From positions 78,339,331 to 78,403,330 of the forward strand of contig OZ035960.1 in NCBI GenBank assembly GCA_964034945.1: a stretch of DNA of 64,000 bases, given 5' to 3'. Both the position numbers and the translations under genes were made by a program. Shown here piece by piece: positions 33,471-44,633 of the stretch; position 1 is the stretch's first letter, and every line of letters starts with the position of its first letter. The stretch comes from Chrysopilus asiliformis (taxonomy: Eukaryota > Arthropoda > Insecta > Diptera > Rhagionidae). Below the pieces are notes generated by a model. The model was not told the origin of the DNA and did no database searches. It saw only the letters and a list, made by a program, of their open reading frames with translations.

Positions 33471-34080
33471 AACATAACAAAAGCTATAATTGCCAATCTG
33501 GCAATCATTGGAGACCCGTATGGTGATATTCGTATCAAAATTCGAACAGTTGTATCAAAATTCCACTTTGAAGTCAGACTTTCTAATAAGATTTTTTAAA
33601 ATTTGTTCCAATTGGATTTTGATGTATGGGGGTTTTATGTAGAATTATATCCTAAACAACTTTTGTTCTTGAGCTTTTTTGATAAGATGTACCGTTTTTG
33701 AGATATTTGCAAAAAACGTTTTCGTTCGTATGGGGGGTACCCCCCCTAATGGTCCGTTTTTACCCATTAACGAACTTAGCCTCGCATTTTACGAAAAACG
33801 GATCTGTGCAAAATTTCAAGGCTCTAGCTTAATCCGTGCGCCCGCAATCCGCGCCACAGACAGACGGACGGACGGACAGACGGACAGACGGACAGACGGA
33901 CAGACGGACAGACGGACGGACGGACGGACGGACAGACGGACGGACGGACATGCAAAATCATTTTTTTTTATCATTCTAAACACACTGGTGTAATTCATTT
34001 TTGTGTGTGATGACGGGATCTTGGCGTTACAAACGGTAAGGCAAAGTTAATATACCCTTTGGTTTCACCATACGGGTATA
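33471..34080 (-). mobile_element. INE-1-like repeat copy A4
   Basis: A single, full-length reverse copy from AACATAACAAAAGC to CATACGGGTATA with a GACG/GACA array of about 90 bp at 33860-33950. It has no coding capacity. The stretch to 34495 shows no gene. Confidence 0.8.
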
Positions 34081-34495
34081 ATAAGAGGAGGAACATCAAA
34101 TATGGTATAAATTTTCTGTTTCTTTTTTATAGCGAATGGAGTTTCCTTGCAGCTTCCCATTTATTTATAGCATAATCTATTATTGGATTCTTGGGCACAA
34201 GATATGTAAACAATATTAAATACTATATTAAAAAGTTTTTAATCTGCGTCTTTAATGACCTTACTAAATCCTTTTCCAGATATAGAGTCAGAAAAGTATG
34301 CAACACCTTGTTTCCAATTTGAGTTTAAGCCTCGTAACATCAATAATAGAGCACTCGATGAAAAACCCGTAATTGTCCTAAATCTTTAAAGCCATTTTTA
34401 ACATTATATTCCATTTCTTTTGTGCCAAACATTTCATCGAAGAGAAGAACGCCACATCGGTCGCTTTCCTTTAAATTCAACACTTTTTTCTTGAA

Positions 34496-35612
34496 TTTTT
34501 ATACCCGTATGGTGAAACCAAAGGGTATATTAACTTTGCCTTACCGTTTGTAACGCCAAGATCCCGTCATCGCACAAAAAAATGAATTACACCAGTGTGT
34601 TTAGAATGATAAAAATATTTAATTTCTGCATGTCCGTCCGTCTGTCTGTCTGTCTGTCTGTCCGTCTGTCCGTCCGTCCGTCTGTCTGTGGCGCGGATTG
34701 CGGGCGCATGGATTGAGCTAGAGACTTGAAATTTTGCGCAGATCCGTTTTTCGTAAAATGCGAGGCTAAGTTCGTTAATGGGCAAAAATGGACCATTAGG
34801 GGGGGTACCCCCATACGAACGAAAACGTTTTTTGCGAATATCTCAAAAACGGTGCATCTTATCAAAAAAGTGCAAGAACAAAAGTTATTTAGGATATGAT
34901 TCTACATAAAACTCCCATACATCAAAATCCGATTGGAATAAATTTTAAAACATAACAAAAGCTATAATTGCCAATCTGGCAATTATTGAAAACCCGTATG
35001 GTGATTTAATTGAACGGCGTATCAAAATTCCACTTTGAAGTCAAACTTTCCAATAAGATTTTTTTAAAACTTGTTCCAATTGGATTTTGATGTATGGAAC
35101 TTTAATGTAGAATCATGTCCTAAACAACTTTTGTTCTTTCACTTTTTTGATAGGATGCACCGTTTTTGAGATATTCGCAAAAAACGTTTTCGTTCGTATG
35201 GGGGGTACCCCCCCTAATGGTCCATTTTTGCCCATTAACGAACTTAGCCTCACATTTCACGAAAAACGGATCTGTGCAAAATTTCAAGTCTCTAGCTCAA
35301 TCCGAGCGCCCGCAATCCGCGCCACAGACAGACGGACGGACAGACGGACGGACATGCTAAATTCAACTTTTTTCATCATTCTAAACACACTGGTGTAATT
35401 CATTTTTTTGTGCGATGACGGGATCTTGGCGTTACAAACGGTAAGGCAAAGTTAATATACCCTTTGGTTTCACCATACGGGTATAAAAATCTTATTGGAA
35501 AGTTTGACTTCAAAGTGGAATTTTGGTATAACTGTTCGAATTTTGATACGAATATCACCATACGGGTCTCCAATGATTGCCAGATTGGCAATTATAGCTT
35601 TTGTTATGTTTT
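34496..35612 (+). mobile_element. INE-1-like repeat copy A5, split by A6
   Basis: The 5' part runs 34496-34950 and the 3' part 35486-35612. The break lies after TTTTAAAA, exactly as in copy A1. The ends are TTTTTATACCCG and TTTTGTTATGTTTTT. Confidence 0.78.
34951..35485 (-). mobile_element. INE-1-like repeat copy A6, inside A5
   Basis: A reverse-orientation copy of the other subfamily: its 3' segment reads AAAACCCGTATGGTGATTTA, whereas A2 reads GAGACCCGTATGGTGATATT. It therefore arose separately from A2 although it landed at the same internal position. Confidence 0.75.
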
Positions 35613-36062
35613 TTGTTTAGTCTGAAATAATTTTTTTACATATAAAAATTTATTATATTATATTGTGAAAGATTCTCAGCTCTTTTTGTAAAAAAAATTA
35701 AAATATTTTTTTTGTGATTCGATGATATTAAGTATAGAGTAAAAATATGATTGTATCATGATCTAAAAGGTAATTACATAGTTCCTTTTGTAAAATATGC
35801 AAAATTGGCACTAAAATTATTGTGTATTAGCAGACCCTATGTTGCCAGCTTAAAGTTTTTTGTACAAATTTTAGAATGCCAAAAAACCATAAATAACTTA
35901 AAAACTTTTGGGAAAAAACGTTATCCTTACAGGACCTTCCGTTTAGAATCTAACATAAGGACTGGACACGAAATAAAGTGCACACTTAAAATTTGGTATA
36001 AACTTAAACTCGCAGGTTAATATTTGATGTAAGTAGGTTTGTTGTGTTCTGTCAAGTTTATA

Positions 36063-36204
36063 TTTATACCCGTATGGTGAAACCAAAGGGTATATTAACT
36101 TTGCCTTACCGTTTGTAACGCCAAGATCCCGTCATCGCACAAAAAAATTAATTACACCAGTGTGTTTAGAATGATAAAAATATTTAATTTATCCATGTCC
36201 GTCC

Positions 36205-36266
<62 letters not shown>

Positions 36267-36656
36267 CTGTGGCGCGGATTGCAGGCGCACGGATTGAGCT
36301 AGAGACTTGAAATTTTGCGCAGATCCGTTTTTCGTAAAATGCGAGGCTAAGTTCGCTAATGGGCAAAAATGGACCATTAGGGGGGGTACCCCCCATACGA
36401 ACGAAAACGGTTTTTGTGAATATCTCGAAAACGGTGCATCTTATCAAAAAAGTCCAAGAACAAAAGTTATTTAGGATATGATTCTACATAAAACTCCCAT
36501 ACATCAAAATCCGATTGGAATAAATTTTAAAAAATCTTATTGGAAAGTTTGACTTCAAAGTGGAATTTTGGTATAACTGTTCGAATTTTGATACGAACAT
36601 CACCATACGGGTTTTCAATAATTGCCAGATTGGCAATTATAGCTTTTGTTATGTTT
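36063..36656 (+). mobile_element. INE-1-like repeat copy A7
   Basis: Full length, TTTATACCCGTATGG to GCTTTTGTTATGTTTTT, with an 80-bp GTCT/GTCC array at about 36198-36270. It lies between the left TIR and the transposase of the DD37E element. Confidence 0.78.
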
Positions 36657-36701
36657 TTATTAGTGCTTGGTTTTTAAGCTTAATCTATAAACAAAAAAGA
36701 C

Positions 36702-37716
36702 ATGGCGCGAATAACCGAAGAAAACAGAAAATTAATTGTGCAAACTTGGTGCCGTACAAGTGGAATATCACTAAGACAGTTAGCAAAACTGCACAAAGTT
36801 TCAGTAAATGGTGCCAAAAATGTTATAACTAAGTTTGGGGAGCGTAATACCCTAATGGATCTGCCAGGTCGTGGTCGGAAAAAAGGTTCAGCTGACCCAA
36901 AATTAGAAACAAAGGTGGTGAAATTGTTGTACAAGAAAGAAAACTTTGTCAATTCGAGATGTGGCCAAAAAAACGGGACTGGCGAAAAGTACGGTGCAAA
37001 AAATTAAAAAAAGGAACAATTTAAAAACGTATAAAAAACAAAAAATGCCCAAAAGAAGTTTAGACCAATTGAAGCGTGCCAAAATTCATTGTGGGAAATT
37101 ATACAAATTTTTGTTAAACAATCCGGGTCGCTGAATTTTTATGGACGACGAAACGTACTTTAAAATGGACTCTTGCACTCTCCCGGGTCCACAATATTAT
37201 ACAGCCGTAAAAGGGGAAAACGTACCAGATTGTGACAGATTTGTCCCAATTGAAAAATTTGGAGAAAAGTTCTTGTTTGGCAGGCTAAATGCTCATGCGG
37301 ATTAAAGAGTACGACATTTTTCTCAAAAGGGACCATTAATGGAGATATTTATCGGGAAAAATGTATACGAGCTCGGTTAGTGCCAATATATAAAAAATAT
37401 GACACACCTCCAATATTTTGGCCAGATCTTGCAACTGCCCACTATGCGCGAGACACATTAGAGCTTCTTAAAGCGAAAAAACATCGAATTGGTCGAAAAA
37501 AACCTTAACCCCCAAAACTGTCCTGAACTCCGTCCCATCGAGCGTTACTGGGCAATCGTAAAGCGGGAATTGCGAAAACAAGGTCGAGCTGCAACGACAA
37601 TGGAAGAATTCAGGAAGAATTGGAACGCAGCAGCCCGTAAAGTCACTAATACTACAGTGCAAACTCTTATGAACAAGATAAAATCAAAAGTCTGCAATTT
37701 TAGTCGTAGGAAATAA
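36702..37716 (+). pseudogene. DD37E transposase, several frameshifts
   Basis: ATG at 36702 opens MARITEENRKLIVQTWCRTS, a first HTH, followed by a second (RDVAKKTGLAKSTVQKIKK). The catalytic residues are in FMDDETYFKMD, FWPDLATAHYAR and NCPELRPIERYW. Counting across the local frameshift, 37 residues separate the second Asp from the Glu, the hallmark of the ITmD37E group described in mosquitoes. Frameshifts lie near 36935, 37290 and 37480, and a stop at 37132. The C-terminus ends at about 37714. It encoded a TA-specific cut-and-paste transposase and is now inactive. Confidence 0.78.
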
Positions 37717-38385
37717 TTTTTTGTTTTTTTTTGTACTTTTAGTTTGCTAAGAGTTAAAATTACTTAATATAAAAGTGTGATTTTTTTTAAATATATAAAA
37801 AAGTGGTTATTTTGTAAAAATTATCTAACAACCTGCTCCTGGCAACGCAGATCATTTTGCAAAAAACCGCGTAAAAATCGGTCCAGCAGTTTTTGAGTTT
37901 TGTAATCTCAAACAGACCAACAGACAAACAGCCCTTTTTATATTATATAGATTGGTAATTATTAGAGCCACCAAAAATTACTAAAAAATATGACTAAAAA
38001 TAGTTGTTAAATTGTTAAAAAATATTGTAAAAAATTATTACAAAAATAGTTAAAGAGTTGTTCGAAAAAAGAACAAAAATTTACTCGTTTTAATACAAAG
38101 CGGATGAAAAAATATGCAACACATGAAGGCGTTATTGTATGAGTGTGCAAAATTTAAGTATCGGGGGATATTTTTTACGTGTTTTTTGATAACTACTCGG
38201 GTATGTAAATACGCTGCTGTCATGTGAGAAAACATTTTTGTCGTGTTATTGTAATTTGTTTGCCACCGAGTGAAAAAAAGGCGGCAAGGGCCTTTATTTT
38301 GGTGCGGTTAGATGATTTTTTTAAACTTACAAAACGTCGTTGGCTTAAGGTTTATTTCACGAGTTCGGATTACTAAAAATTAAAA

Positions 38386-38754
38386 ATCCCGCGTCATTGT
38401 TGTGTTTCTTTTTGCAAATCAAACTACGATTCGGTAAATGTCTCAACGTTTTCTTTCCCAAAAGACGAAACTATTCAAAAGTTATGGGTAAATGCCATTT
38501 CTGGGAAAGATTGGATGCCAACAAAATTTTGTTCTGTTTGTGCAAAACATTTTAAAGATAGTGATATTATTGCTTCTACAGACACCGGTGTGCCTTATAA
38601 ATACCCAAAGTTAGCTCTTGGTGCAGTGCCATGTAAATTTTCATTTCGTCCCACGGTAATCAACGAACCATCGCGTCAAGATCCTGCCTTGAGGGTTCGA
38701 AAGGCCAGTGTTCAGAATGATTTATTTCGGAAACTATTTGAGATACAATATTAA
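38386..38754 (+). pseudogene. THAP-domain fragment
   Basis: The frame shows the C2CH THAP zinc finger: RHCCVSFCKSN, then SFPKDETIQKLWVNAIS with the conserved Trp, then FCSVCAKHF, and finally GAVPCKFSF in place of the usual AVPTIF box. The initiator appears mutated, with ATC standing where MPRxC proteins have ATG. About 35 residues follow before a stop. THAP domains occur in P-element transposases and in cellular DNA-binding proteins; no catalytic region is visible here. 37952-38385 shows nothing else. Confidence 0.65.
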
Positions 38755-38784
38755 AACTTTACCGATATAACGGTCTAATGAATA

Positions 38785-39065
38785 CTTTCAATATATCGAT
38801 TTTTGCAAAAAATCTGGGTACCGGAAGTGTCAAAAATGGCACAATTTCTTAAATCAGCATTTTGATTTTTCTTTTTTTTATCGAAAACTTTTTATATCAC
38901 GTGTCGTACGTATAAAAAATATTGAAGATCAAAAACTTTTCTCCTTGTTTGCCTTTTACTGTAATTGGCTATCTTATTCCGTTCTCAAGTTATTGACAAA
39001 ATTCAAAACACTCGCACTGACTACTTGTGGCTATAGGTGTATGTGTAACTTTTTCTACTTCCAGG
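38785..39065 (+). repeat. Diverged family B fragment
   Basis: GGTACCGGAAGTGTCAAAAATGG and the TTTTACTGTAATTGGCTATC segment parallel the central and 3' parts of the family B copies, at low similarity. Confidence 0.35.
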
Positions 39066-39345
39066 CTTACTAATGCTTTCGCAGGTTCCGACTGCAGTGA
39101 AACGAAAACACCAAAATTGTTACTACTGGTTCTACAGAAAATTGTCAGTTGTGACTAATTGTAATTCTGAGTTCTGAGGTTATGGTAAAATATTCTTTGG
39201 GGGTTTTTTGTACCCAATTTTTTTGGCTTTTTAACATAATGCTTTTTGTAAATAATTAGAAAAATTTTTAATAATTGTATAAAAGTTGCTGAAATCAGGA
39301 AAAATTGTAATTATCATTATTATTATTTTTTAATGTTTATTAAAT

Positions 39346-39904
39346 TTTTATACCCGTATGGTGAAACCAAAGGGTATATTAGATTTGCCTTACCGTTTGT
39401 AACGCCAAGATCCCGTCATCACACAAAAAAATGAATTACACCATTGTGTTTAGAATGATAAAAAAAGTTGAATTTAGCATGTCCGTCCGTCTGTCCGTCC
39501 GTCTGTCTGTCTGTCTGCGGCGCGGATTGCGGGCGCACGGATTGAGCTAGAGACTTGAAATTTTGCACAGATCCGTTTTTTTGTAAAATGTGAGGCTAAG
39601 TTCGTTAATGGGCAAAAATGGACCATTAGGGGGGGGTACCCCCCATACGAACGAAAACTTTTTTTCTGAATATCTCAAAAACGGTGAATTTTATCAAAAA
39701 AGTCCAAGAACAAAAGTTATTTAGGATATGATTCTACATAAAACTCCCATACATGAAAATCCGATTGGAATAAATTTTAAAAAATCTTATTGGAAAATTT
39801 GACTTCAAAGTGGAATTTTGATACAACTGTTCGCTGTTCACTTAAATCACCATACGGGTTTTCAATAATTGCCAGATTGGCAATTATAGCTTTTGTTATG
39901 TTTT
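39346..39904 (+). mobile_element. INE-1-like repeat copy A8
   Basis: It runs TTTTTATACCCGTATGG to GCTTTTGTTATGTTTTT, with a short GTCC/GTCT array at 39480-39520 and the GTTCACTTAAATCACC subfamily signature. The following 39905-40808 is partly GC-richer but carries no gene I can recognise. Confidence 0.78.
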
Positions 39905-40808
39905 TATCTATTTCATATGTTACTTTGTTTATTTTTGGTTTGGGAGGTTGTTCTACTTAAAAACAGAATTTTTTTTTTTTTTTAAGTAGAACACACAGGA
40001 TACAGGCCTTTAAAAACTAAGTTTGGCATCACTGAAAGTGACAGGAGGTTTTTGGCGCGTCGCTCCCGGAATTTTTTGTTTTTTTTTTTGGACAAGTTCT
40101 TTAATTCAGTTTTTAAAATATTATTCACGACAGAATTAATCAATTAGTTGTGATTCCTCGGGAGTGTACGTTGAGAAAAGGCTGGATTTACTTGATTCAA
40201 GTGCAACTCCACATTTCTAAGTAACCGGCGCCATTTGCAAGACTTTTGAGGCTAACTCCGCTGCGATTCCAGTGCTTCCATTTTCGAAGCGGCCAGCACG
40301 GGGTGCTCCACATCGTGGTTTCAGAGCTCCGGTTCCGGCTTCAGGCTTGTGCTGCTACTACAAGAAAAGGCTGCTTTGCCATCGCTGCATTTATTGCCTG
40401 GCTTTATCATTTTAGTTTTGCTTGATGTTCTTGCAAAGTGAGACTGCTTCTACATTGTTGCTGCTACAGTACTTTGCTGCTTGCGTATTGCTCCACACCG
40501 TTTTTCGCCTGCCTTGACTTAGCGGTTGTCGGCTTTGTATGTTTGTCTGGCTTTCAGTCTGGTTCTGGCGATTTCAGCTGTTCTTATATTGTGGCTGTAT
40601 TATTTTGTTTTTGGCTGCCCTGATTTTTCGACAACTTGGAAGTGGAAGGTGTGCTGTACGGCTCCGGCTCTATATCCTGCGGTTATTGATTACGTGTGAA
40701 TTATGGCAGGCAAGAACAATCCCCATAAAATCTCGACGAAACGCCTTAGACATTCAGCCTCGGTTTCGCCAATCTCTTCAGAAGCTTCGCATCTGCAGGA
40801 CGCAAATA

Positions 40809-41713
40809 ACACATGGATCAATAAGTCCCGAGACTAACAATGAAAACAACATTTTTTTTGCAAAATTTTTTTTTATTCATCAATATAATCACCTTTTAGG
40901 GTGATACAATCGTCACGCCATGCGTATCCCAAAAAACTGACGCCATGACTTTGCCAGCTGACTGCTGCGTTTTCGGACGCTTCGGACGGCTTTCGCCAGC
41001 TGTGCGCCACTCAGATGACTGCCGCTTCGACTCTGGAGTGTAGTGATGTATCCATGTTTCGTCCATGGTCACGTAACGACGCAAGAAATCTTTTTTATTG
41101 CGAGTAAATAGCGATAAACAGCTTTCTGAATCATCGACTCGTTGCTGTTTTTGTTTCATCGAAAGCAATCGCGGCACCCACTTGGAAAAAACCTTTTTCA
41201 TGCTCAATTTTTCATGAAGGATAGTAAATGCACTTCCATATGATATCTGTGTTATCTCAGCAATCTCACGGAGCTTCACTTTACGATCTTTCATTATAAT
41301 TTTTGTCACTTCACTCACATTTTCCGGTGTAACGGCTTCCACAGGTCTACCCGAGCGTTCCGCGTCATTTGTGTCGGTACGACCACGTTTAAACTCGGCA
41401 AACCACCGACAAATCGTTGCTTTTGATGGACAAGAGTCCGGGTAACATTTTTCAATCCATTGTTTCGCTTGCACGGTGTTTTTATCCATTAAAAAACAAT
41501 GTTTTATCAGAACACGAAACTCGGTTTTTCCCATTTTTTAAACAAACTACAAAACGACTTTACTCCAACCTCGATAACTCAGCTGTTTCTGGTCCGATCG
41601 ACTTAAAATTTTGACACGTTTCAAGCAAAGGTTAGTACTCTAGAAAGACGTGGTTACTGGTTTACTACGAGCGTCATCTCTGGGTTAGTCTCGGGACTTA
41701 TTGATCCATGTGT
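40809..41713 (-). mobile_element. Internally deleted mariner, copy 1
   Basis: The 905-bp element has 30-bp TIRs (ACACATGGATCAATAAGTCC and onward, perfectly inverted at the right) flanked by TA at 40807-40808 and 41714-41715. It keeps the 5' 60% of a transposase. The copy at 43727-44631 is the same length in opposite orientation. Confidence 0.9.
40896..41534 (-). pseudogene. Mariner transposase lacking the catalytic C-terminus
   Basis: The open frame gives 212 residues: the paired HTH region (CRWFAEFKRGRTDTNDAERS, REIAEITQISYGSAFTI), linker KWVPRLL, and the first catalytic Asp in MDETWIHHYTPES. It ends soon after VFWDTHGV, where family members continue for about 130 more residues with two more Asp. 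Past the deletion junction the +1 frame shows the typical tail LKGDYIDE. The protein could bind TIRs but not cut. Such products can inhibit full-length transposase (inference). Confidence 0.85.
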
Positions 41714-41719
41714 TAATTC

Positions 41720-42345
41720 GGCCATGAGTTATAAAGATACTTTTCAGCACATAAGGATTAGTTAAATCGCGGGAAAAACGCATAATAAAACCTAAAAGTC
41801 CGTTCGCTTTTGAAGTAATATAATCGATGTGATTATTGAACGTAAAGAATTACCAAATTCTGTTTTTCTACCGATTGATAACAATGAAAACAATGCACTA
41901 CGAGTTTACAAACTGAGTAAAATACATACTGCCACTTTCGATAACAAAATCATACTTGAGTTGCGTCTCCCACTGACATTACGAGAAAATTACCAAACTT
42001 ATAAAATATTCCCCTTCCCGACACCATTCAATAATACTTTTCATTTATTGAATCGTGCATTAGCTATTTAATGGTGGATTATAATCGAGAGCATAATTAT
42101 GGTTTAAGTACCAAAGACATTGAACATTGCAATTTAGATAATACCAAAACACTATATTCCCAAATTAAACACCCCATTTTAAATTCTAACTCGAAGAACC
42201 AAAAATGTGAAATTCTCCTTTTACGAAAAGAACCAATAACAAACGAATGTGACTTTAGAACAACAAATTACAATTTTTTCTGGATTAAATTATTATCGCC
42301 GAATGTTTGGATAATTGCAACAAAAATCAAAATTTTCATCAAAAT
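41720..42345 (+). pseudogene. Errantivirus/Baculo_F-like Env fragment
   Basis: Two frames offset by one base at about 42071 (41829-42071 and 42071-42388) together resemble part of the F-type envelope protein of insect errantiviruses and baculoviruses. The pattern includes an FPFPT-like segment, spaced cysteines and a Trp late in the fragment. No signal peptide, furin site, fusion peptide or membrane anchor can be placed, and no LTR, gag or pol is adjacent. It is a decayed remnant; the family assignment rests on pattern resemblance only. Confidence 0.4.
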
Positions 42346-42513
42346 CCATTCGAATTCAAAAAGATCACGAATCAGCAGATTTAGTTGACATAAATACATT
42401 TCATATTCACCATTTCACTCTAGCATATCTTAAATTACTAGCGTTAATCATTGTTATTGCTACCACAACTGTCAAAAAAAAAGATAAAGTATTCCAAAAA
42501 ACCAATTCTGTTT

Positions 42514-42515
<2 letters not shown>

Positions 42516-42545
<30 letters not shown>
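42516..42545 (+). repeat. (AAT)n microsatellite
   Basis: About ten AAT repeats. The surrounding 42346-42933 is AT-rich without a gene. Confidence 0.85.
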
Positions 42546-42933
42546 TTATTTTCTTCTAGAAAAATATAACATATAATAAGTTTTACAATTATTGAAAAAG
42601 ACAATGGTTTACACCGTCTGTCTATGAGCAAATAAGAATTTAATACAATTAATATAAAGCAATGATCTATTCCATATAATAAAAATTAAAATAATCTTAC
42701 AATTAATACAAAGTAATTAATGAGGCAAAAATAAATAGCTTCTACAATTGATGTACGACAGTGACCATCTTCAGAATTCACCCAGGTTGCGAACGAAAGA
42801 ATTCTTTTTTATGCCGAATACGCTTCCCTCCTTTGGTCTCCCTCTGGCCATACTCTTCGCCGGAATCCAATGTAAAAGAAAATCACCGTGAACATTATAC
42901 GCTAAGATCTTTAAATCACAATAGTTGTTCCTT

Positions 42934-43723
42934 CTAGTCAGGATGACGTTGCGGCAGGAGACTCAACGCTGTTCCGCCCAGAGCGCTAGTTGAAGTTTCG
43001 GGAGAGGTATAAGTTCCGCTTCGAATGGCTTCAATGACGTTGTTTAAGTCTACGTTGACCATTTGTTTCAGCAAGCCGCAACCGTTTTTTCCCTGGTGAA
43101 CCAGACCTACTTCATCATCCCAGTGAAAATTTGTGCCCTCGATGCTCAGCACGTCCGCCCTGACAGTAATCCTCGACGTGAAACCAGAGTCGCTAATCAC
43201 TTTCTTAACAGTCTCCAGCTTATTTTTAATCCTTCTGAGCTCCTTCGGTAAATCGCGATGGATAAATATTCCCGAACCTTTTAGTTTGCTGGCATTCTTC
43301 AATATAATGGATACTTCTAGATGGTTAATAAACTCGACCAGTAAAATGGAACGGCCGTTCTTGTTCGTGCCGATCGTAGCCGCTCGAACAATACCGATGT
43401 TACCCGACAGCAAGAGGATATCTTTACAGACCTTCTGCACCACTTCAACCTCACTACCTTTACAATAAGCCAGACCATGAAAAATTAAATTGTTTCTTTT
43501 CATAAACATGTCTAAAACATTAATGCTTTTTCTCATCGAGTTTATTTCACTTTGTTGCCGGTCTATCTTGCAACAGTTTTCTACGCATTTGTGCTCAAGA
43601 TCACTGACATTCTTATCAATTTTCTCAATTAGCGCTCTGAGGGGTTCGATATCGTCCTTTGTTGCTAAGCTTTTTAGTTTGTCATCCAACAGTTGGCTAA
43701 GTTGTGCAAACAGAGTTTTCCCT
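42934..43723 (-). pseudogene. LINE ORF1-like protein, N-terminus cut by mariner
   Basis: A clean frame of about 260 codons opens inside or before the mariner boundary at 43726 and ends at 42934. Residues 1-60 look like a coiled coil (heptads in KLKSLATKDDIEPLRALIEK). RKSINVLDMFMKRNNLIFHG and later SILLVEFINHLEVSIILKNA and RIKNKLETVKKVI recall the RRM and C-terminal regions of L1-type ORF1 proteins and their insect equivalents, which bind element RNA. The lack of stops over the frame is notable in this decayed neighbourhood. No reverse transcriptase lies next to it. A host gene cannot be excluded. Confidence 0.5.
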
Positions 43724-43726
43724 ATA

Positions 43727-44631
43727 ACACATGGATCAATAAGTCCCGAGACTAACCCAGAGATGACGCTCGTAGTAAACCAGTAACCACGTCTTTCTAG
43801 AGTACTAACCTTTGCTTGAAACGTGTCAAAATTTTAAGTCGATCGGACCAGAAACAGCTGAGTTATCGAGGTTGGAGTAAAGTCGTTTTGTAGTTTGTTT
43901 AAAAAATGGAAAAAACCGAGTTTCGTGTTCTGATAAAACATTGTTTTTTAATGGATAAAAACACCGTGCAAGCGAAACAATGGATTGAAAAATGTTACCC
44001 GGACTCTTGTCCATCAAAAGCAACGATTTGTCGGTGGTTTGCCGAGTTTAAACGTGGTCGTACCGACACAAATGACGCGGAACGCTCGGGTAGACCTGTG
44101 GAAGCCGTTACACCGGAAAATGTGAGTGAAGTGACAAAAATTATAATGAAAGATCGTAAAGTGAAGCTCCGTGAGATTGCTGAGATAACACAGATATCAT
44201 ATGGAAGTGCATTTACTATCCTTCATGAAAAATTGAGCATGAAAAAGGTTTTTTCCAAGTGGGTGCCGCGATTGCTTTCGATGAAACAAAAACAGCAACG
44301 AGTCGATGATTCAGAAAGCTGTTTATCGCTATTTACTCGCAATAAAAAAGATTTCTTGCGTCGTTACGTGACCATGGACGAAACATGGATACATCACTAC
44401 ACTCCAGAGTCGAAGCGGCAGTCATCTGAGTGGCGCACAGCTGGCGAAAGCCGTCCGAAGCGTCCGAAAACGCAGCAGTCAGCTGGCAAAGTCATGGCGT
44501 CAGTTTTTTGGGATACGCATGGCGTGACGATTGTATCACCCTAAAAGGTGATTATATTGATGAATAAAAAAAAATTTTGCAAAAAAAATGTTGTTTTCAT
44601 TGTTAGTCTCGGGACTTATTGATCCATGTGT
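43727..44631 (+). mobile_element. Internally deleted mariner, copy 2
   Basis: Again 905 bp, with the same 30-bp TIRs, TA flanks (43725-43726 and 44632-44633) and the same deletion junction as copy 1, but on the opposite strand. Copies 1 and 2 are nearly identical. Confidence 0.9.
43906..44544 (+). pseudogene. Mariner transposase lacking the catalytic C-terminus, copy 2
   Basis: The 212-residue frame differs from copy 1 by a Gly/Glu change at residue 2, with the remainder identical as far as I can read. The HTH region, WVPRLL linker and first Asp are retained; the second and third Asp are deleted. The insertion cut the N-terminus of the ORF1-like frame. Confidence 0.85.
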
Positions 44632-44633
44632 TA

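Larger units (their letters stand above)
35953..37825 (+). mobile_element. ITmD37E-type Tc1/mariner element
   Basis: It is flanked by TA (35951-35952 and 37826-37827) inside Helitron H3. The ends share a degenerate inverted motif, ACACGAAATAAAGTGC on the left against ACAAAATAACCAC read inverted from the right. It holds a decayed DD37E transposase and, at 36063-36656, an INE-1-like copy. Confidence 0.6.
35826..37951 (-). mobile_element. Helitron H3, split by a DD37E transposon
   Basis: Its hairpin end lies at 35826-35957 (TTAGCAGACCCTATGTTGCC) and its other end at 37828-37951 (ACCTGCTCCTGGCAACGC to TTATATTATATAGA). The parts align with consecutive segments of the Helitron at 56117-56631. The break duplicates TA. 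Confidence 0.65.

Noticed and set aside
40438..40904. Leu/Cys-rich frames that look like a signal or membrane peptide
   Set aside because: Low-complexity CTGCT-type sequence, no conserved domain, no splice or promoter context.
43063..43786. Plus-strand frames opposite the ORF1-like protein
   Set aside because: Antisense shadows of the minus-strand frame, with no domain of their own.
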